Source: Canicola haemoglobinophilus
GTDB lineage: Bacteria > Pseudomonadota > Gammaproteobacteria > Enterobacterales > Pasteurellaceae
DNA: 64,000 nucleotides
Direction of reading: 5' to 3'
Assembly: GCF_002015075.1 (NCBI RefSeq)
Contig: NZ_MUXZ01000006.1
Location: 14,805 to 78,804, forward strand
Part shown: in pieces, positions 55,185 through 64,000 of the stretch
How positions within the stretch are numbered: position 1 is the stretch's first letter
Layout of the letters: each line of letters opens with the position of its first letter
Notes under the pieces: model-generated
Told to the model about the DNA's origin: nothing
Database searches by the model: none
The model's input: only the letters and a program-made list of their open reading frames with translations
Translations under genes and position numbers: made by a program

Positions 55185-56138
55185 TTAGTTTTGTTTAATT
55201 CGATCATTTGCACTCAAAATACATAAAAGTGCGGTTAAGTCGGCAAAGTTTACCACAACTTGCGCTTGTTGTTGAACTTTTGGCTTGGCATGAAAAGCCC
55301 CACCAAGATTTGCCATTTTCATCATGGCTAAATCATTTGCACCATCGCCAATTGCCACCGTATTTTTTAAATCAATATGCCATTTTTGTGCTAAAGATTT
55401 TAAGGTTTCAGCTTTGTAAACTGCATCAATAATATCCCCTTGTACTTCTCCAGTAAGATAGCCATTTTCAATTGCTAGCTGATTAGAAACCGCAAAGTCT
55501 AGTTTTAATGTCTCTTTTAAATAATCAGCAAAATAAGTAAATCCGCCTGAAGCAATCGCTGTTTTCCAGCCGTATTTTTGTAGTTCTGTTAGCATCTTTT
55601 TTAGACCAGGCATTAAAGGTAAGTTATTGCGAACTTGCTGTAAAATCTGCTCAGGCGCACCTTTTAATGTTCCAACTCTGCGGCGCAAACTTTGCTCAAA
55701 ATCAAGTTCTCCGCGCATAGCTTGTGCCGTAATTGAAGAGACTAGCTCTCCTGTTCCAGCCAATTTAGCAATTTCATCAATACATTCCATTTGAATAATA
55801 GTAGAGTCCATATCCATTACCAATAATCCAGCTTGGCTTAAACTTGCATCAAAATTTAATGGTGCAATATCCAGTTCAAGCCCATGTGCAAATGTTAAAT
55901 ATTGTGTTTGCCAAGTTGCTTTGAACAATGCAATGGTGTAATCCCATTGGTTCCAGCAATCTAAAATAAGGAAATTCTCACCGCACTTTTGTTGAAAAGC
56001 GAGTAAGCTGTCCAAGCTTAAATTTTTACCATAAAGAATGAAATGATCTTCGCCAAGTGCGGTCGGTTTTTCTGCTAAAAGTGGTGTGGGAAATAAAGTA
56101 TAATGTTGCACGATCATGGCTAGATTTTGAGTTTGCAT
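55185..56138 (-). CDS. serB: phosphoserine phosphatase SerB
   Basis: 317 residues. An N-terminal region of about 105 residues precedes the HAD domain with LLVMDMDSTIIQMECIDEIA (nucleophile Asp), TAIASGGFTYFADYL and VAIGDGANDLAMMKMANLG. It makes serine from phosphoserine. The divergent ytjB gene on the other side matches E. coli. Three uptake sequences lie within it (55227, 55980, 56055). Confidence 0.94.
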   Translation of the reverse strand: MQTQNLAMIVQHYTLFPTPLLAEKPTALGEDHFILYGKNLSLDSLLAFQQKCGENFLILDCWNQWDYTIALFKATWQTQYLTFAHGLELDIAPLNFDASLSQAGLLVMDMDSTIIQMECIDEIAKLAGTGELVSSITAQAMRGELDFEQSLRRRVGTLKGAPEQILQQVRNNLPLMPGLKKMLTELQKYGWKTAIASGGFTYFADYLKETLKLDFAVSNQLAIENGYLTGEVQGDIIDAVYKAETLKSLAQKWHIDLKNTVAIGDGANDLAMMKMANLGGAFHAKPKVQQQAQVVVNFADLTALLCILSANDRIKQN

Positions 56139-56207
56139 AAAAGATCCTGTAAATTATTGTAGTTCATCTTTATTCTAGCTTATTTAATAACCTTTAGGAA
56201 AAATAAC

Positions 56208-56891
56208 TTGAACATAATCAAAGAGAAAATGCAAAAAAGTGGCATGTTACTCGGCATTGTTTTGCTTTGTGCAACTATTATGACTGTGATTTTATTTGGC
56301 GTGCAGCAATTTAAATTAGGCTCACAATTAGCGAGTCTTAATCAAGTGAGTCATTTATCTCATTTGTTAGTTCGCCAACAAGCGAATTTGTTTTCTATGC
56401 TTCTTGTCAATAAAGGTAGCTCAGATGTTCTGAGTGAAAAATTAAATGAATTTGCCAAGGAAGAATTTGTGATTGATGCCTCTATTTATAGCACCAATGG
56501 AGAATTATTGGCACAAAGCACCAATTTTCCTGGTGTACGCCATAGACTAAAATTAGAGGAAAAGGAACAGAATGATAAGGGGCATAACGTTCAGCAAATT
56601 GTTGAACCAATTTATTCATCTAATGGTGTTGAAGGTTTTTTACGTATTACCTTTGATATGAAATATGGGCAAACAACCCAAAGTAAAATTAACCAGATTT
56701 TTAATCAGTTATATGGTGAATTGATTATTGTATTTTTAGCTGGTGCTTTATTGGCTAGCTCAGTTCATTATTTTTTGAGCCATTATCGCCGTACAAGACA
56801 AAAAATGCTGGATACCACATCTATTGTTAATGTATTAAAAAATCCTGCTACGACAAATTTTCATCGCCGCCGCAAGCGTTTTAAACGTTAG
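56208..56891 (+). CDS. ytjB: Smp/YtjB membrane protein
   Basis: 227 residues, starting at TTG 56208 (AGGAAAAATAAC upstream) or ATG 56229. A membrane helix (GMLLGIVLLCATIMTVILFGV), a periplasmic region of about 130 residues, and a second helix (LIIVFLAGALLASSVHYFL) followed by a basic tail (FHRRRKRFKR) match the SMP/YtjB family. Its position divergent from serB supports this. The role is not known. Confidence 0.83.
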   Translation: MNIIKEKMQKSGMLLGIVLLCATIMTVILFGVQQFKLGSQLASLNQVSHLSHLLVRQQANLFSMLLVNKGSSDVLSEKLNEFAKEEFVIDASIYSTNGELLAQSTNFPGVRHRLKLEEKEQNDKGHNVQQIVEPIYSSNGVEGFLRITFDMKYGQTTQSKINQIFNQLYGELIIVFLAGALLASSVHYFLSHYRRTRQKMLDTTSIVNVLKNPATTNFHRRRKRFKR

Positions 56892-56903
56892 CTCTTAGGT
56901 TGA

Positions 56904-57476
56904 TTAGCCAGTTAAAATATCTGCCAAAGGAATATCCCAGTTTTCAACGGGAAGTTCCTCGACTTCTTGACATCGATGAGCCAACCCTATGGGAATAAAG
57001 GTTTTTTGTTGCCAATCTTGTAGGGTTCTATCATAAAAACCACCACCCATTCCTAGCCGATTTCCTTTTTTATCAAAGGCAACCAAAGGGGTAAAAATCA
57101 AATCCAATTGATAAAGGGGAAGTACATTCCGCACATCTAACTTAGGTTCAAAAATCCCGAATTTATTTTGTTGCATTGGCGTATCTTTGTTAAAAGCTAA
57201 GAACAATAAATTGCCATCAGAAAAAGGATGTAAAACGGGTAAATAAACTTTTTTTCCTTGTTGCCAAAGTTTTTCAATCAGTAATTTAGTCGAGATTTCC
57301 CCGTCAAAAGAGCGGTATAAGGCAATATGTTCCGCTTGAAACTGTTCGATAACAGCTAATGCTTTTTGCGTAATATTTTGTTCTGCTTGAGCTTGTTCAA
57401 GTGCGGTAAGTTTTTGTCTTTTTTTGCGGATAAGTTGCCGAATTTGTTGGCGTTGAGAGGAAATATTCATGGACAA
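56904..57476 (-). CDS. ygfA: 5-formyltetrahydrofolate cyclo-ligase YgfA
   Basis: 190 residues. RSFDGEISTKLL and PLVAFDKKGNRLGMGGGFYDRTL are the ATP- and folate-binding blocks of the family. It converts 5-formyl-THF to 5,10-methenyl-THF. It lies just downstream of 6S RNA on the same strand; in E. coli ssrS and ygfA are cotranscribed, and the arrangement zapA-ssrS-ygfA is the same here. An uptake sequence lies at 57399-57407. Confidence 0.93.
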   Translation of the reverse strand: MSMNISSQRQQIRQLIRKKRQKLTALEQAQAEQNITQKALAVIEQFQAEHIALYRSFDGEISTKLLIEKLWQQGKKVYLPVLHPFSDGNLLFLAFNKDTPMQQNKFGIFEPKLDVRNVLPLYQLDLIFTPLVAFDKKGNRLGMGGGFYDRTLQDWQQKTFIPIGLAHRCQEVEELPVENWDIPLADILTG

Positions 57477-57499
57477 TATATTGAATAGATGTTTAGAAA

Positions 57500-57697
57500 G
57501 AGCCCCGAGATGCCGCTGCGAATGCTCGGTCCTTGAACCCTACGGTTCAAGGGAATCGGTTAACATCGTTTTCAGGTTTCTTGCATCAGGGTTAAAAACC
57601 AAGGCAAGCATACACACCAACAACAGGACACCAATTCATTAAGTTTTTAGTATCGGCTCAGGGACGTAATCCGCAGGCAAACACCTCAGGTAATCTT
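57500..57697 (-). ncRNA. ssrS: 6S RNA
   Basis: On the minus strand the block starts near ATTACCTGAGGTGTTTGC, contains GTCCCTGAGCCGATA, then CCCTTGAACC...GGTTCAAGG and ends GCAGCGGCATCTCGGGG. The CCCTGAGCCGATA stretch and the GCGGCATCTCGG end match E. coli 6S RNA, and the order zapA-ssrS-ygfA is conserved. 6S RNA is an open-promoter mimic that traps sigma70 RNA polymerase in stationary phase. Ends are estimated to within about 5 bases. Confidence 0.93.
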
Positions 57698-57776
57698 TGA
57701 ACGCAATACTAACGCAATTTATTTTTGTTGACTAGAATAATTTTCAAATTATCACGGTCAGATCACAATTTTAGGT

Positions 57777-58076
57777 TTAAACGTTCGCTTTTTGAGCCAA
57801 AATATTTTCTAAAGAGCCCTCAAGCTGCGCAATCTTTTGATTAATAACATTTTCAATTGTTTGCGTTTTATTCTGCTCTTGCATAAGTTCAAAACTTAAA
57901 TTTAGGGCAACGATTGATAGGATTTTTTCCATTTGCAAAATGCCTGTGCGTTCTTTCATTTCCATTACGCGACTATCTAAATTGCGTGCGGCTTGGCGTA
58001 AAGCATCGTGCTGTTCCGGAGGACAGTTTAGACGTAGCACTTGCCCTAAAACTGATAATTCAATGAGCTTTGACAT
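57777..58076 (-). CDS. zapA: cell division protein ZapA
   Basis: 99 residues. SVLGQVLRLNCPPEQHDALRQAARNLDSRV is the ZapA head domain and a C-terminal coiled coil (about 60-95, FELMQEQNKTQTIENVINQ) forms the dimer. ZapA bundles FtsZ filaments. It is upstream of 6S RNA and divergent from ygfB, as in E. coli. Confidence 0.94.
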   Translation of the reverse strand: MSKLIELSVLGQVLRLNCPPEQHDALRQAARNLDSRVMEMKERTGILQMEKILSIVALNLSFELMQEQNKTQTIENVINQKIAQLEGSLENILAQKANV

Positions 58077-58218
58077 GTTTTTTCCTATTTATAATGATGG
58101 CTAAAATTGCGGTTATTATGCCATAGCAAAAATTTTTCGTCATAAAAATCCCTTTGTTTCTTGGTTGCTTAATTTAAACAATGGTAAACTAAGACTCCAT
58201 TTTTCAAGGAAACAACAC

Positions 58219-58776
58219 ATGTCAGAACAATTTCTTACTTATTCAGAACTTAATCAACAATTTAAACAAGCCAATCTAGCCTCAACGGTTGCTGAATTAC
58301 ATGGCTTTATTACAGGTTTAGTTTGCGGAGGAATCAGAGATCAAAGCTGGTTGCCTATTGTTTATCAATTTACTAATGATGATCATGCTTACCCAAGCGC
58401 TATCTTAAAAGAAGTCGAAAAAATCTATCAAGAAATCAACCGCACTTTATCTGATGTTGATGGATTTAACTTTGAACTTTGGTTACCAGAAGAAGACGAT
58501 GTTTTTGCTCGGGTAGAAGCAATGTCAGAATGGTGTAACCACTTTTTATTGGGATTGGGATTAAATCAGCCTAACTTAGGCAAAGAAACAGGCGAAATTG
58601 GTGAAGCCTTAGATGATTTACAAAATATCTCTCAGCTTGGTTATGAAGAAGACGATGATCAGGAAGAATTATCTGAGGCATTAGAAGAGGTTATTGAATA
58701 TGTGAGAACAATTGCTTGTTTATTCTTTAATCATTTCACGCCAGCATCTGAAACCAAAGAACCTGTATTACATTAG
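58219..58776 (+). CDS. ygfB: YgfB/UPF0149 family protein
   Basis: 185 residues from ATG 58219 (MSEQFLTYSELNQQ) with CAAGGAAAC as ribosome site; a longer frame to 58165 lacks one. AELHGFITGLVCGGI and WCNHFLLGLGL are UPF0149 blocks, and a very acidic segment (EEDDDQEELSEALEE) precedes the end. YgfB in Pseudomonas has been tied to amidase and beta-lactam resistance control; role here not known. The zapA/ygfB-pepP-ubiH-ubiI layout is conserved. An uptake sequence lies at 58439-58447. Confidence 0.9.
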   Translation: MSEQFLTYSELNQQFKQANLASTVAELHGFITGLVCGGIRDQSWLPIVYQFTNDDHAYPSAILKEVEKIYQEINRTLSDVDGFNFELWLPEEDDVFARVEAMSEWCNHFLLGLGLNQPNLGKETGEIGEALDDLQNISQLGYEEDDDQEELSEALEEVIEYVRTIACLFFNHFTPASETKEPVLH

Positions 58777-58944
58777 TTCGCACAGAGATAAAACTCGCTT
58801 ATTGAAAAATGGCGAGTTTTTCTTTTGGAGTTTATGACTTCTTTTATAACTTTCCTTTGTTTTGTATCAATCGAAGGATGTACTTTTTTATGCTAAAATT
58901 CTGCGCACTTTTCTACGCATTAATCTAAGCATTAAGGATAATTT

Positions 58945-60300
58945 ATGGATCTCGCTTATATGGCAAAAATGCCTAATGAGGAGTTTGTTTCTCGCCGTGA
59001 GAAACTATTATCACAATTAGAAGATAATTCAATTACCGTCATTTTTTCCTCTCAAGAACAAATTCGCAATAAGGATTGCCATTATCCTTTCCGACAAGAC
59101 AGTTATTTCTGGTATTTAACGGGGTTTAATGAGCCAGATAGCATTTTGCTATTAGTGAAAAAACAAGGGCAAGGACAAAGTATTTTATTTTTACGAGCAA
59201 AAGATCCGTTAATGGAAACTTGGAATGGCAGACGTTTAGGCGTTGAAAATGCACCTAAAACACTCTCTGTCGATCTTGCTTATGACATAACAGAATTTGA
59301 GCAGCATTTTTTAAAATTGAGCGAAAACACCACCGCACTTTATTTCCACAATAAACAACAATCTTGGGGAACAGATTTACTACAAAATATTTTGGCGAAA
59401 AATACAGAGAGCAATGCAAAAAGTGCGGTGCAATTTGCGCAAGTTTTAGATTGGACTCCACTTGTCGATGAAATGCGTTTATTCAAATCCACAAATGAAA
59501 TTGCATTGATGCAACAAGCTGGGCAAATTTCAGCGTTAGCACATATTCATGCGATGCAACAAACCCGCCCAAATCGCCTTGAGTACGAAATTGAAAGTGA
59601 GATATTACATCAATTCAATCGTTTTGGTGCCAGATATGCTGCTTATAACAGCATTGTCGCAGGTGGCGAAAATGCTTGTATTTTGCATTACAACGAAAAT
59701 GATCAAGTGTTAAAAGACGGCGATTTGTTATTGATTGATGCGGGTTGTGAGTTTGCGATGTATGCGGGGGATATTACCCGAACTTTTCCAATCAATGGCA
59801 AGTTTAGCCAAGCGCAACGAGAAATCTATGAAATTGTTTTACAAGCACAAAAACGAGCCATTGAGTTATTAGTGGCTGGTAATACCATTCAACAAGCAAA
59901 TGATGAAGTGGTACGAATTAAAGTGGAAGGCTTGGTGCGCTTAGGGATCTTGACTGGCGATGTACAAGAGTTAATTGATAAGCAAAGCTATCGCCAATTT
60001 TATATGCATGGATTAGGGCATTGGCTGGGGCTTGATGTGCATGATGTAGGAAGTTACAGCAATGATGCACAAAATCCTGATCGAAATAGCAAAAAAAGAG
60101 ACCGCACTTTAGAGGTTGGCATGGTGCTGACTGTGGAGCCAGGCTTATATATTTCTGCTGATGCCGATGTGCCAGAACAATACAAAGGGATCGGCGTTCG
60201 TATCGAAGACAATATTTTAATTACGGAATATGGTAATAAAATTTTGACTTCGGCGGTACCGAAAGAAATTGAGGATATTGAAAGTTTGATGCAGGGCTAA
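58945..60300 (+). CDS. pepP: Xaa-Pro aminopeptidase PepP
   Basis: 451 residues. The N-terminal domain (about 1-175) precedes the creatinase/methionine aminopeptidase fold with metal ligands in LLIDAGCEFAMYAGDITRTF, MHGLGHWLGLDVHDVG, LTVEPGLYI and GIGVRIEDNILIT. It removes N-terminal residues ahead of proline. It precedes ubiH by 30 bases. Three uptake sequences lie within it. Confidence 0.94.
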   Translation: MDLAYMAKMPNEEFVSRREKLLSQLEDNSITVIFSSQEQIRNKDCHYPFRQDSYFWYLTGFNEPDSILLLVKKQGQGQSILFLRAKDPLMETWNGRRLGVENAPKTLSVDLAYDITEFEQHFLKLSENTTALYFHNKQQSWGTDLLQNILAKNTESNAKSAVQFAQVLDWTPLVDEMRLFKSTNEIALMQQAGQISALAHIHAMQQTRPNRLEYEIESEILHQFNRFGARYAAYNSIVAGGENACILHYNENDQVLKDGDLLLIDAGCEFAMYAGDITRTFPINGKFSQAQREIYEIVLQAQKRAIELLVAGNTIQQANDEVVRIKVEGLVRLGILTGDVQELIDKQSYRQFYMHGLGHWLGLDVHDVGSYSNDAQNPDRNSKKRDRTLEVGMVLTVEPGLYISADADVPEQYKGIGVRIEDNILITEYGNKILTSAVPKEIEDIESLMQG

Positions 60301-60330
60301 TTTAAAGGGCAAAAGCACAAGAGGAAGACT

Positions 60331-61524
60331 ATGCACTACGACATCATTATTGTTGGTGGAGCCATGACGGGAGCCAGTTTAGCGCTAGCGCTCAGCTCAC
60401 AGACGCAAGGTAAAATAAAAATAGCCGTATTGGAAAAACAAGTCCCACAACAACATCAGCAAAGTGGTTTTGATGCTCGTTGTATTGCTTTATCTGCAGG
60501 AAGTTGCCAGCGTTTTAATCAGATTTTACTTGCCAATAAGCAATCACTTTGGCAATTATTAGCGCCACTTTGCGAGCCTATTACACATATTCACGTTTCC
60601 GACCGTGGACATTCTGGATTAGCCGAGTTTTCAGCGCAAGAGTTTCATCTTACGCAACTTGGCGCGGTGATTGAGTTAAATCAGGCTGGCGTTGTGCTTA
60701 CGCAAGCGATGCAGGATTACGACAATATAGATTATTTTGCGCCTGTTTCTATTGCTCATATTGAACGCAATGCGGATCAAGTCAAAATTAAGTTAAAAGA
60801 TCACCGCACTTTAAGCACCAATTTATTAGTCGGGGCGGACGGCACTCAATCCAAAGTAGCAAGTGCGGTGGGAATTTCGCAAGAAATTGTGCGTGAATAT
60901 CAACAAACGGCGATTATCAGTAATATTTTAGTGCAACAGCCACACCAAAATCGTGCTTTTGAACGTTTTACCGCAGAAGGTCCAATCGCTTTATTGCCAA
61001 TGCAAGATAATTTGATGTCGCTTGTTTGGTGTGTAAAAAATGCCGATGAAATCATGAGCCTTGATGATCAACAATTTTTAACTCGCCTACAACAGCGCTT
61101 TGGTTGGCGTTTAGGAAAATTGCTTGAATGTGGCAAACGTTTTGCTTATCCACTGAATTTATATAAGGCAAATCAACATATTGAAGAGCGAGTAGCGTTG
61201 GTGGGTAATGCTTGTCAAACTTTACACCCAGTGGCTGGACAAGGTTTTAATTTGGGTATTCGTGATGTGATGAGTTTAGCAAATGTGGTTGCACAGGCTT
61301 ATTTACAACAACAGGATTGGGGCGAATATCAGGTTCTACAAAAATATGCACAACAACGCCAGCCCGATCAAAGTCACATCATGGGCTTAACTGATGGCTT
61401 GCTTTCTATTTTTGCTAACAATGTACTACCGCTACAAATTGGGCGTAATCTAGGCTTAATGGCGTTTTCTCAATCTTCTTTATTACGACAATATTTTGCC
61501 AAAGCCACATTAGGCTGGTGCTAA
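60331..61524 (+). CDS. ubiH: ubiquinone biosynthesis hydroxylase UbiH
   Basis: 397 residues. The FAD-binding GXGXXG-like IIVGGAMTGASLALAL is at the start, GADGTQSKVASAVGI (about 169-183) is the DG motif, and VALVGNACQTLHPVAGQGFNLGIRD is the GD motif with Asn replacing the usual Asp (GNA instead of GDA). It hydroxylates the ubiquinone ring, probably at C4. UbiH versus UbiI is assigned from gene order (pepP-ubiH-ubiI) and the GNA variant seen in UbiH. Confidence 0.9.
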   Translation: MHYDIIIVGGAMTGASLALALSSQTQGKIKIAVLEKQVPQQHQQSGFDARCIALSAGSCQRFNQILLANKQSLWQLLAPLCEPITHIHVSDRGHSGLAEFSAQEFHLTQLGAVIELNQAGVVLTQAMQDYDNIDYFAPVSIAHIERNADQVKIKLKDHRTLSTNLLVGADGTQSKVASAVGISQEIVREYQQTAIISNILVQQPHQNRAFERFTAEGPIALLPMQDNLMSLVWCVKNADEIMSLDDQQFLTRLQQRFGWRLGKLLECGKRFAYPLNLYKANQHIEERVALVGNACQTLHPVAGQGFNLGIRDVMSLANVVAQAYLQQQDWGEYQVLQKYAQQRQPDQSHIMGLTDGLLSIFANNVLPLQIGRNLGLMAFSQSSLLRQYFAKATLGWC

Positions 61525-61550
61525 ATTTATCTTTATTTGGAGTTATAACA

Positions 61551-62720
61551 ATGAAAGTATTTGATATTGCAATTATTGGCGGAGGCATGGTGGGCTTGGC
61601 TTTAGCGGCAAGTTTACGCAATAGCCCAGTAAAAATTGCGGTAATTGAGGGATTTCCAGAAAAAGAGCCGATTGAACAACTCAGTAATCGTGTGAGTGCT
61701 ATAAATTTAGCCAGTGAAAAAATGTTGCAAGAGTTAGGCATTTGGCAATCCTTGTTAGACTTGAGAGCCACGGCATACAACAAAATGGACGTGTGGGAAA
61801 AAGACAGTTTTGCCCAAATTCAATTTGACACACAAAGTTTGGGCTTATCCCATTTGGGCCACATCATTGAAAATCATTTGATCCAACATCAACTTTGGCA
61901 AAAAGTTCAAGCACAAAAAAATGTAGAAATTATTACCGCACTTCCACAACATTTAGGGCTAACTGAAAGCAATGGGATTTTATCAACCAAAGATGGTCAG
62001 ATGTTATCGGCGAAATTGATTGTTGGGGCAGATGGGGCTAATTCTTGGCTACGTAAACAAGCGGATATTCCGCTGATTTTTCGTGATTATGGACACCATG
62101 CTTTAGTTTGTAATGTGAAAACTACTGAGCCACATGAGAATTGTGCCAGACAAATTTTTGCCAAAGACAGTATTTTAGCGTTCTTGCCTTTACATCAACA
62201 AAACCTTTGTTCAATTGTTTGGTCTTTATCGCCACAACAAGCAACCGCACTTTTAAACGCGGAGCAAGATGAATTTAACAAAGTTTTATCTGTGGCTTTT
62301 GATAATCGCCTAGGCTTGTGTAAAGTACAGGGCGAGCGCAAAACAGTCCCATTAACTGCACGTTATGCCCGTAGTTTCGCCAAAAATCGTATTGCCTTAG
62401 TGGGGGATGCAGCCCATACCATTCATCCTTTAGCTGGACTTGGGGTGAATTTAGGTTTTCAAGATGCCATTGCTTTGGCGCAAGAAATTAACAAAAATCT
62501 TGAGTTAGGCGTCGATATTGGCGAATACCGCTATTTACGTCATTATGAACGCTGGCGTAAAACGGAAGCGGTTAAAATGCTGGTGGCAATGCAGGGATTA
62601 AAAGATCTCTTTAATGGCGATAATCCATTGAAAAAATTAGTGCGTGGCATTGGTTTAAGTACAACAAACCATTTAGGTTTTGTTAAGGAACAACTAATCA
62701 AACAAGCACTAGGAATATAG
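61551..62720 (+). CDS. ubiI: ubiquinone biosynthesis hydroxylase UbiI (VisC)
   Basis: 389 residues from ATG 61551 (MKVFDIAIIGGGMVGLAL), with TTGGAG upstream. IIGGGMVGLALAASL binds FAD, GADGANSWLRKQADI is the DG motif and VGDAAHTIHPLAGLGVNLGFQD is the GD motif. It carries out C5 hydroxylation of the ubiquinone ring. It starts 26 bases after ubiH, and the two are paralogues. Uptake sequences lie at 61935 and 62244. Confidence 0.9.
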   Translation: MKVFDIAIIGGGMVGLALAASLRNSPVKIAVIEGFPEKEPIEQLSNRVSAINLASEKMLQELGIWQSLLDLRATAYNKMDVWEKDSFAQIQFDTQSLGLSHLGHIIENHLIQHQLWQKVQAQKNVEIITALPQHLGLTESNGILSTKDGQMLSAKLIVGADGANSWLRKQADIPLIFRDYGHHALVCNVKTTEPHENCARQIFAKDSILAFLPLHQQNLCSIVWSLSPQQATALLNAEQDEFNKVLSVAFDNRLGLCKVQGERKTVPLTARYARSFAKNRIALVGDAAHTIHPLAGLGVNLGFQDAIALAQEINKNLELGVDIGEYRYLRHYERWRKTEAVKMLVAMQGLKDLFNGDNPLKKLVRGIGLSTTNHLGFVKEQLIKQALGI

Positions 62721-62743
62721 TTTTAAATTTACTTGGAGCTTTT

Positions 62744-63562
62744 ATGCAAACTTTACCTTTTCGAGCCGTCGTTTCAGATTTAGATGGCACATTATTAAAT
62801 GCTAATCATGTGATTGGCGAGTTTACGATTGAAACGTTGGAAAAATTAGCGAAAAAAAATGTGGATATTATTTTAGCCACAGGACGTAATCATACGGATG
62901 TTGCTTCCATTTTAACTAAAGTCAATATTGAAAAAGCTGTGATGATTACCTCAAATGGTGCAAGGGCGCATGATGCACAAGGTAACTTGTTATATAGCAA
63001 TAGTTTGCCAGAAGAGATCGCTTTTGAAATTATGAATATGCCATTTGATACGCAAAATATTTGTTTAAACAGTTATCAAGATGATGGCTGGTTTATTAAT
63101 GTTGATGTACCACAATTAGCCAAATATCACAAAGACTCAGGCTATACCTATCAAGTCATTAATTTTGCTCAGCATCATGGTCGAGGAACTGAAAAAGTCT
63201 TTTTTATTGGCAAATCTTTGCAACATTTGCAACCTTTAGAAAAAGAGTTACGCGCAAAATTTGGCGATGTAACTAGCATTACTTATTCAACCCCAATGTG
63301 TCTTGAAGTCATGAATAAAAATGTGTCAAAAGCCACCGCACTTGCGCAAGTGGTTTCTTCTCGTGATTACGGTTTAGCACAATGTATTGCTTTTGGCGAC
63401 GGAATGAATGATGTAGAAATGCTGTCGGAAGTAGGAAAAGGCTGTGTAATGGGAAATGCGGATCCTCGTTTAGTGGCAAGTTGTCCGCAATTAGAGCAAA
63501 TTGGCTTAAATGCCCATGAGTCTGTGGCAAGCTATTTGCGTGCAACTTTCGGATTAATTTAA
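62744..63562 (+). CDS. Cof-type HAD hydrolase (subclass IIB)
   Basis: 272 residues. Motif I is [15 protein letters not shown], motif II is [11 protein letters not shown], motif III lies near [13 protein letters not shown] (Lys) and motif IV is [16 protein letters not shown] with [11 protein letters not shown] class IIB cap sits in the middle. It resembles YidA and related phosphatases acting on sugar phosphates. Its stop overlaps the crcB start (TAATG). It follows ubiI after 23 bases. An uptake sequence lies at 63335-63343. Confidence 0.88.
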   Translation: MQTLPFRAVVSDLDGTLLNANHVIGEFTIETLEKLAKKNVDIILATGRNHTDVASILTKVNIEKAVMITSNGARAHDAQGNLLYSNSLPEEIAFEIMNMPFDTQNICLNSYQDDGWFINVDVPQLAKYHKDSGYTYQVINFAQHHGRGTEKVFFIGKSLQHLQPLEKELRAKFGDVTSITYSTPMCLEVMNKNVSKATALAQVVSSRDYGLAQCIAFGDGMNDVEMLSEVGKGCVMGNADPRLVASCPQLEQIGLNAHESVASYLRATFGLI

Positions 63563-63963
63563 TGAATTGGCAATCCTTATTGTTAGTCTGTAGTGGCGCC
63601 GCTTTGGGCGCTTCTTCTCGTTGGGGATTAGGTTTATTGCTTAATCCTCTTTTTGCTAGCTTTTCTTTTGGTACATTAATCGCCAACTATTTAGGTTGTT
63701 TTATCGCTGGTGTGCTGTTGGCTGTTATGTGGCAAGACCCTCAATTATCCTCTCTATCTTCCGCTTTTTCTTCTCAATGGCGTTTATTTCTCATTACAGG
63801 CTTTCTTGGTAGTTTCACCACATTTTCTGCCTTTTCTAGCGAAGTCATCGCCAATTTTGTGCAAGATAACTGGTTAAATGGATTAAAGATTTTATTTTTA
63901 CATCTTGTCGGTTGTTTAATGTTTACAGGATTAGGGGTTTATTTATATAAAAGTTTCAATTAA
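63562..63963 (+). CDS. crcB: fluoride channel CrcB/FluC
   Basis: 133 residues with four membrane helices. [18 protein letters not shown] opens the protein, [20 protein letters not shown] carries the conserved Asn in helix 2, and [16 protein letters not shown] is the fluoride-path motif. The dimer exports toxic fluoride. It overlaps the Cof gene by one base. No fluoride riboswitch was recognised upstream, which fits its position inside an operon. Confidence 0.93.
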   Translation: MNWQSLLLVCSGAALGASSRWGLGLLLNPLFASFSFGTLIANYLGCFIAGVLLAVMWQDPQLSSLSSAFSSQWRLFLITGFLGSFTTFSAFSSEVIANFVQDNWLNGLKILFLHLVGCLMFTGLGVYLYKSFN

Positions 63964-64000
63964 CACCCCACCGATAGCGCTCGTGTCCTCACCACACCTG

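Overview
The window is chromosomal DNA of a Haemophilus species close to H. influenzae or H. haemolyticus. The evidence is low GC, the 9-mer AAGTGCGGT (the Haemophilus-type DNA uptake sequence) at about 50 positions by eye, and Pasteurellaceae-type proteins such as the 150-residue ExbB. I saw no prophage, insertion sequence, CRISPR array, rRNA or tRNA gene.

Layout. 0-0.7 kb holds the end of yqaB and yqaA. 0.76-8.2 kb is a ten-gene minus-strand run (greB, ftsB, ispD, a Kef antiporter, ispF, truD, surE, a DedA-type protein, a 59-residue lipoprotein, nlpD). 8.3-14.4 kb has tex, brnQ, nfuA, competence gene comF with a CRP-S site, and a HAD phosphatase. 14.4-18.1 kb has a lone tyrosine recombinase beside two divergent porin genes whose 5' ends form a perfect 118-bp inverted repeat. 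18.2-23.6 kb has mltG, tmk, holB, ycfH, a DUF1523 gene and ytfL. 23.7-33.6 kb has satP, adhE with an FNR-like box, rsuA, bcr, a zinc-ribbon protein, dtd, yihY, a broken ychJ, yjgR and ychE.

33.7-41.3 kb is the most unusual part. glyQ and glyS are separated by 4.6 kb carrying a glutaredoxin-like protein, a GST, two DUF1016/YhcG nucleases around a NYN-like protein, a DUF559 remnant and a frameshifted membrane/coiled-coil gene. GC content jumps within this block, and it carries motifs resembling the Actinobacillus-type uptake sequence, which suggests import from a relative.

41.5-64 kb is mostly housekeeping: rpsO, the artPIQM arginine transporter, pilA without pilBCD but with a perfect CRP-S site, ampD, an AT-rich gap with three DnaA boxes, rpsF-priB-rpsR-rplI, sdaC-sdaA, argH, exbB-exbD-tonB with a Fur-like box, yajQ, serB, ytjB, ygfA-6S RNA-zapA, ygfB-pepP-ubiH-ubiI, a Cof phosphatase and crcB.

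Best candidates for something new: the porin pair with its inverted repeats and neighbouring recombinase, which could exchange promoters by flipping a 408-bp spacer, and the nuclease-rich island inside the glycyl-tRNA synthetase operon. All functional statements rest on motif recognition and remembered families; no database search was run.
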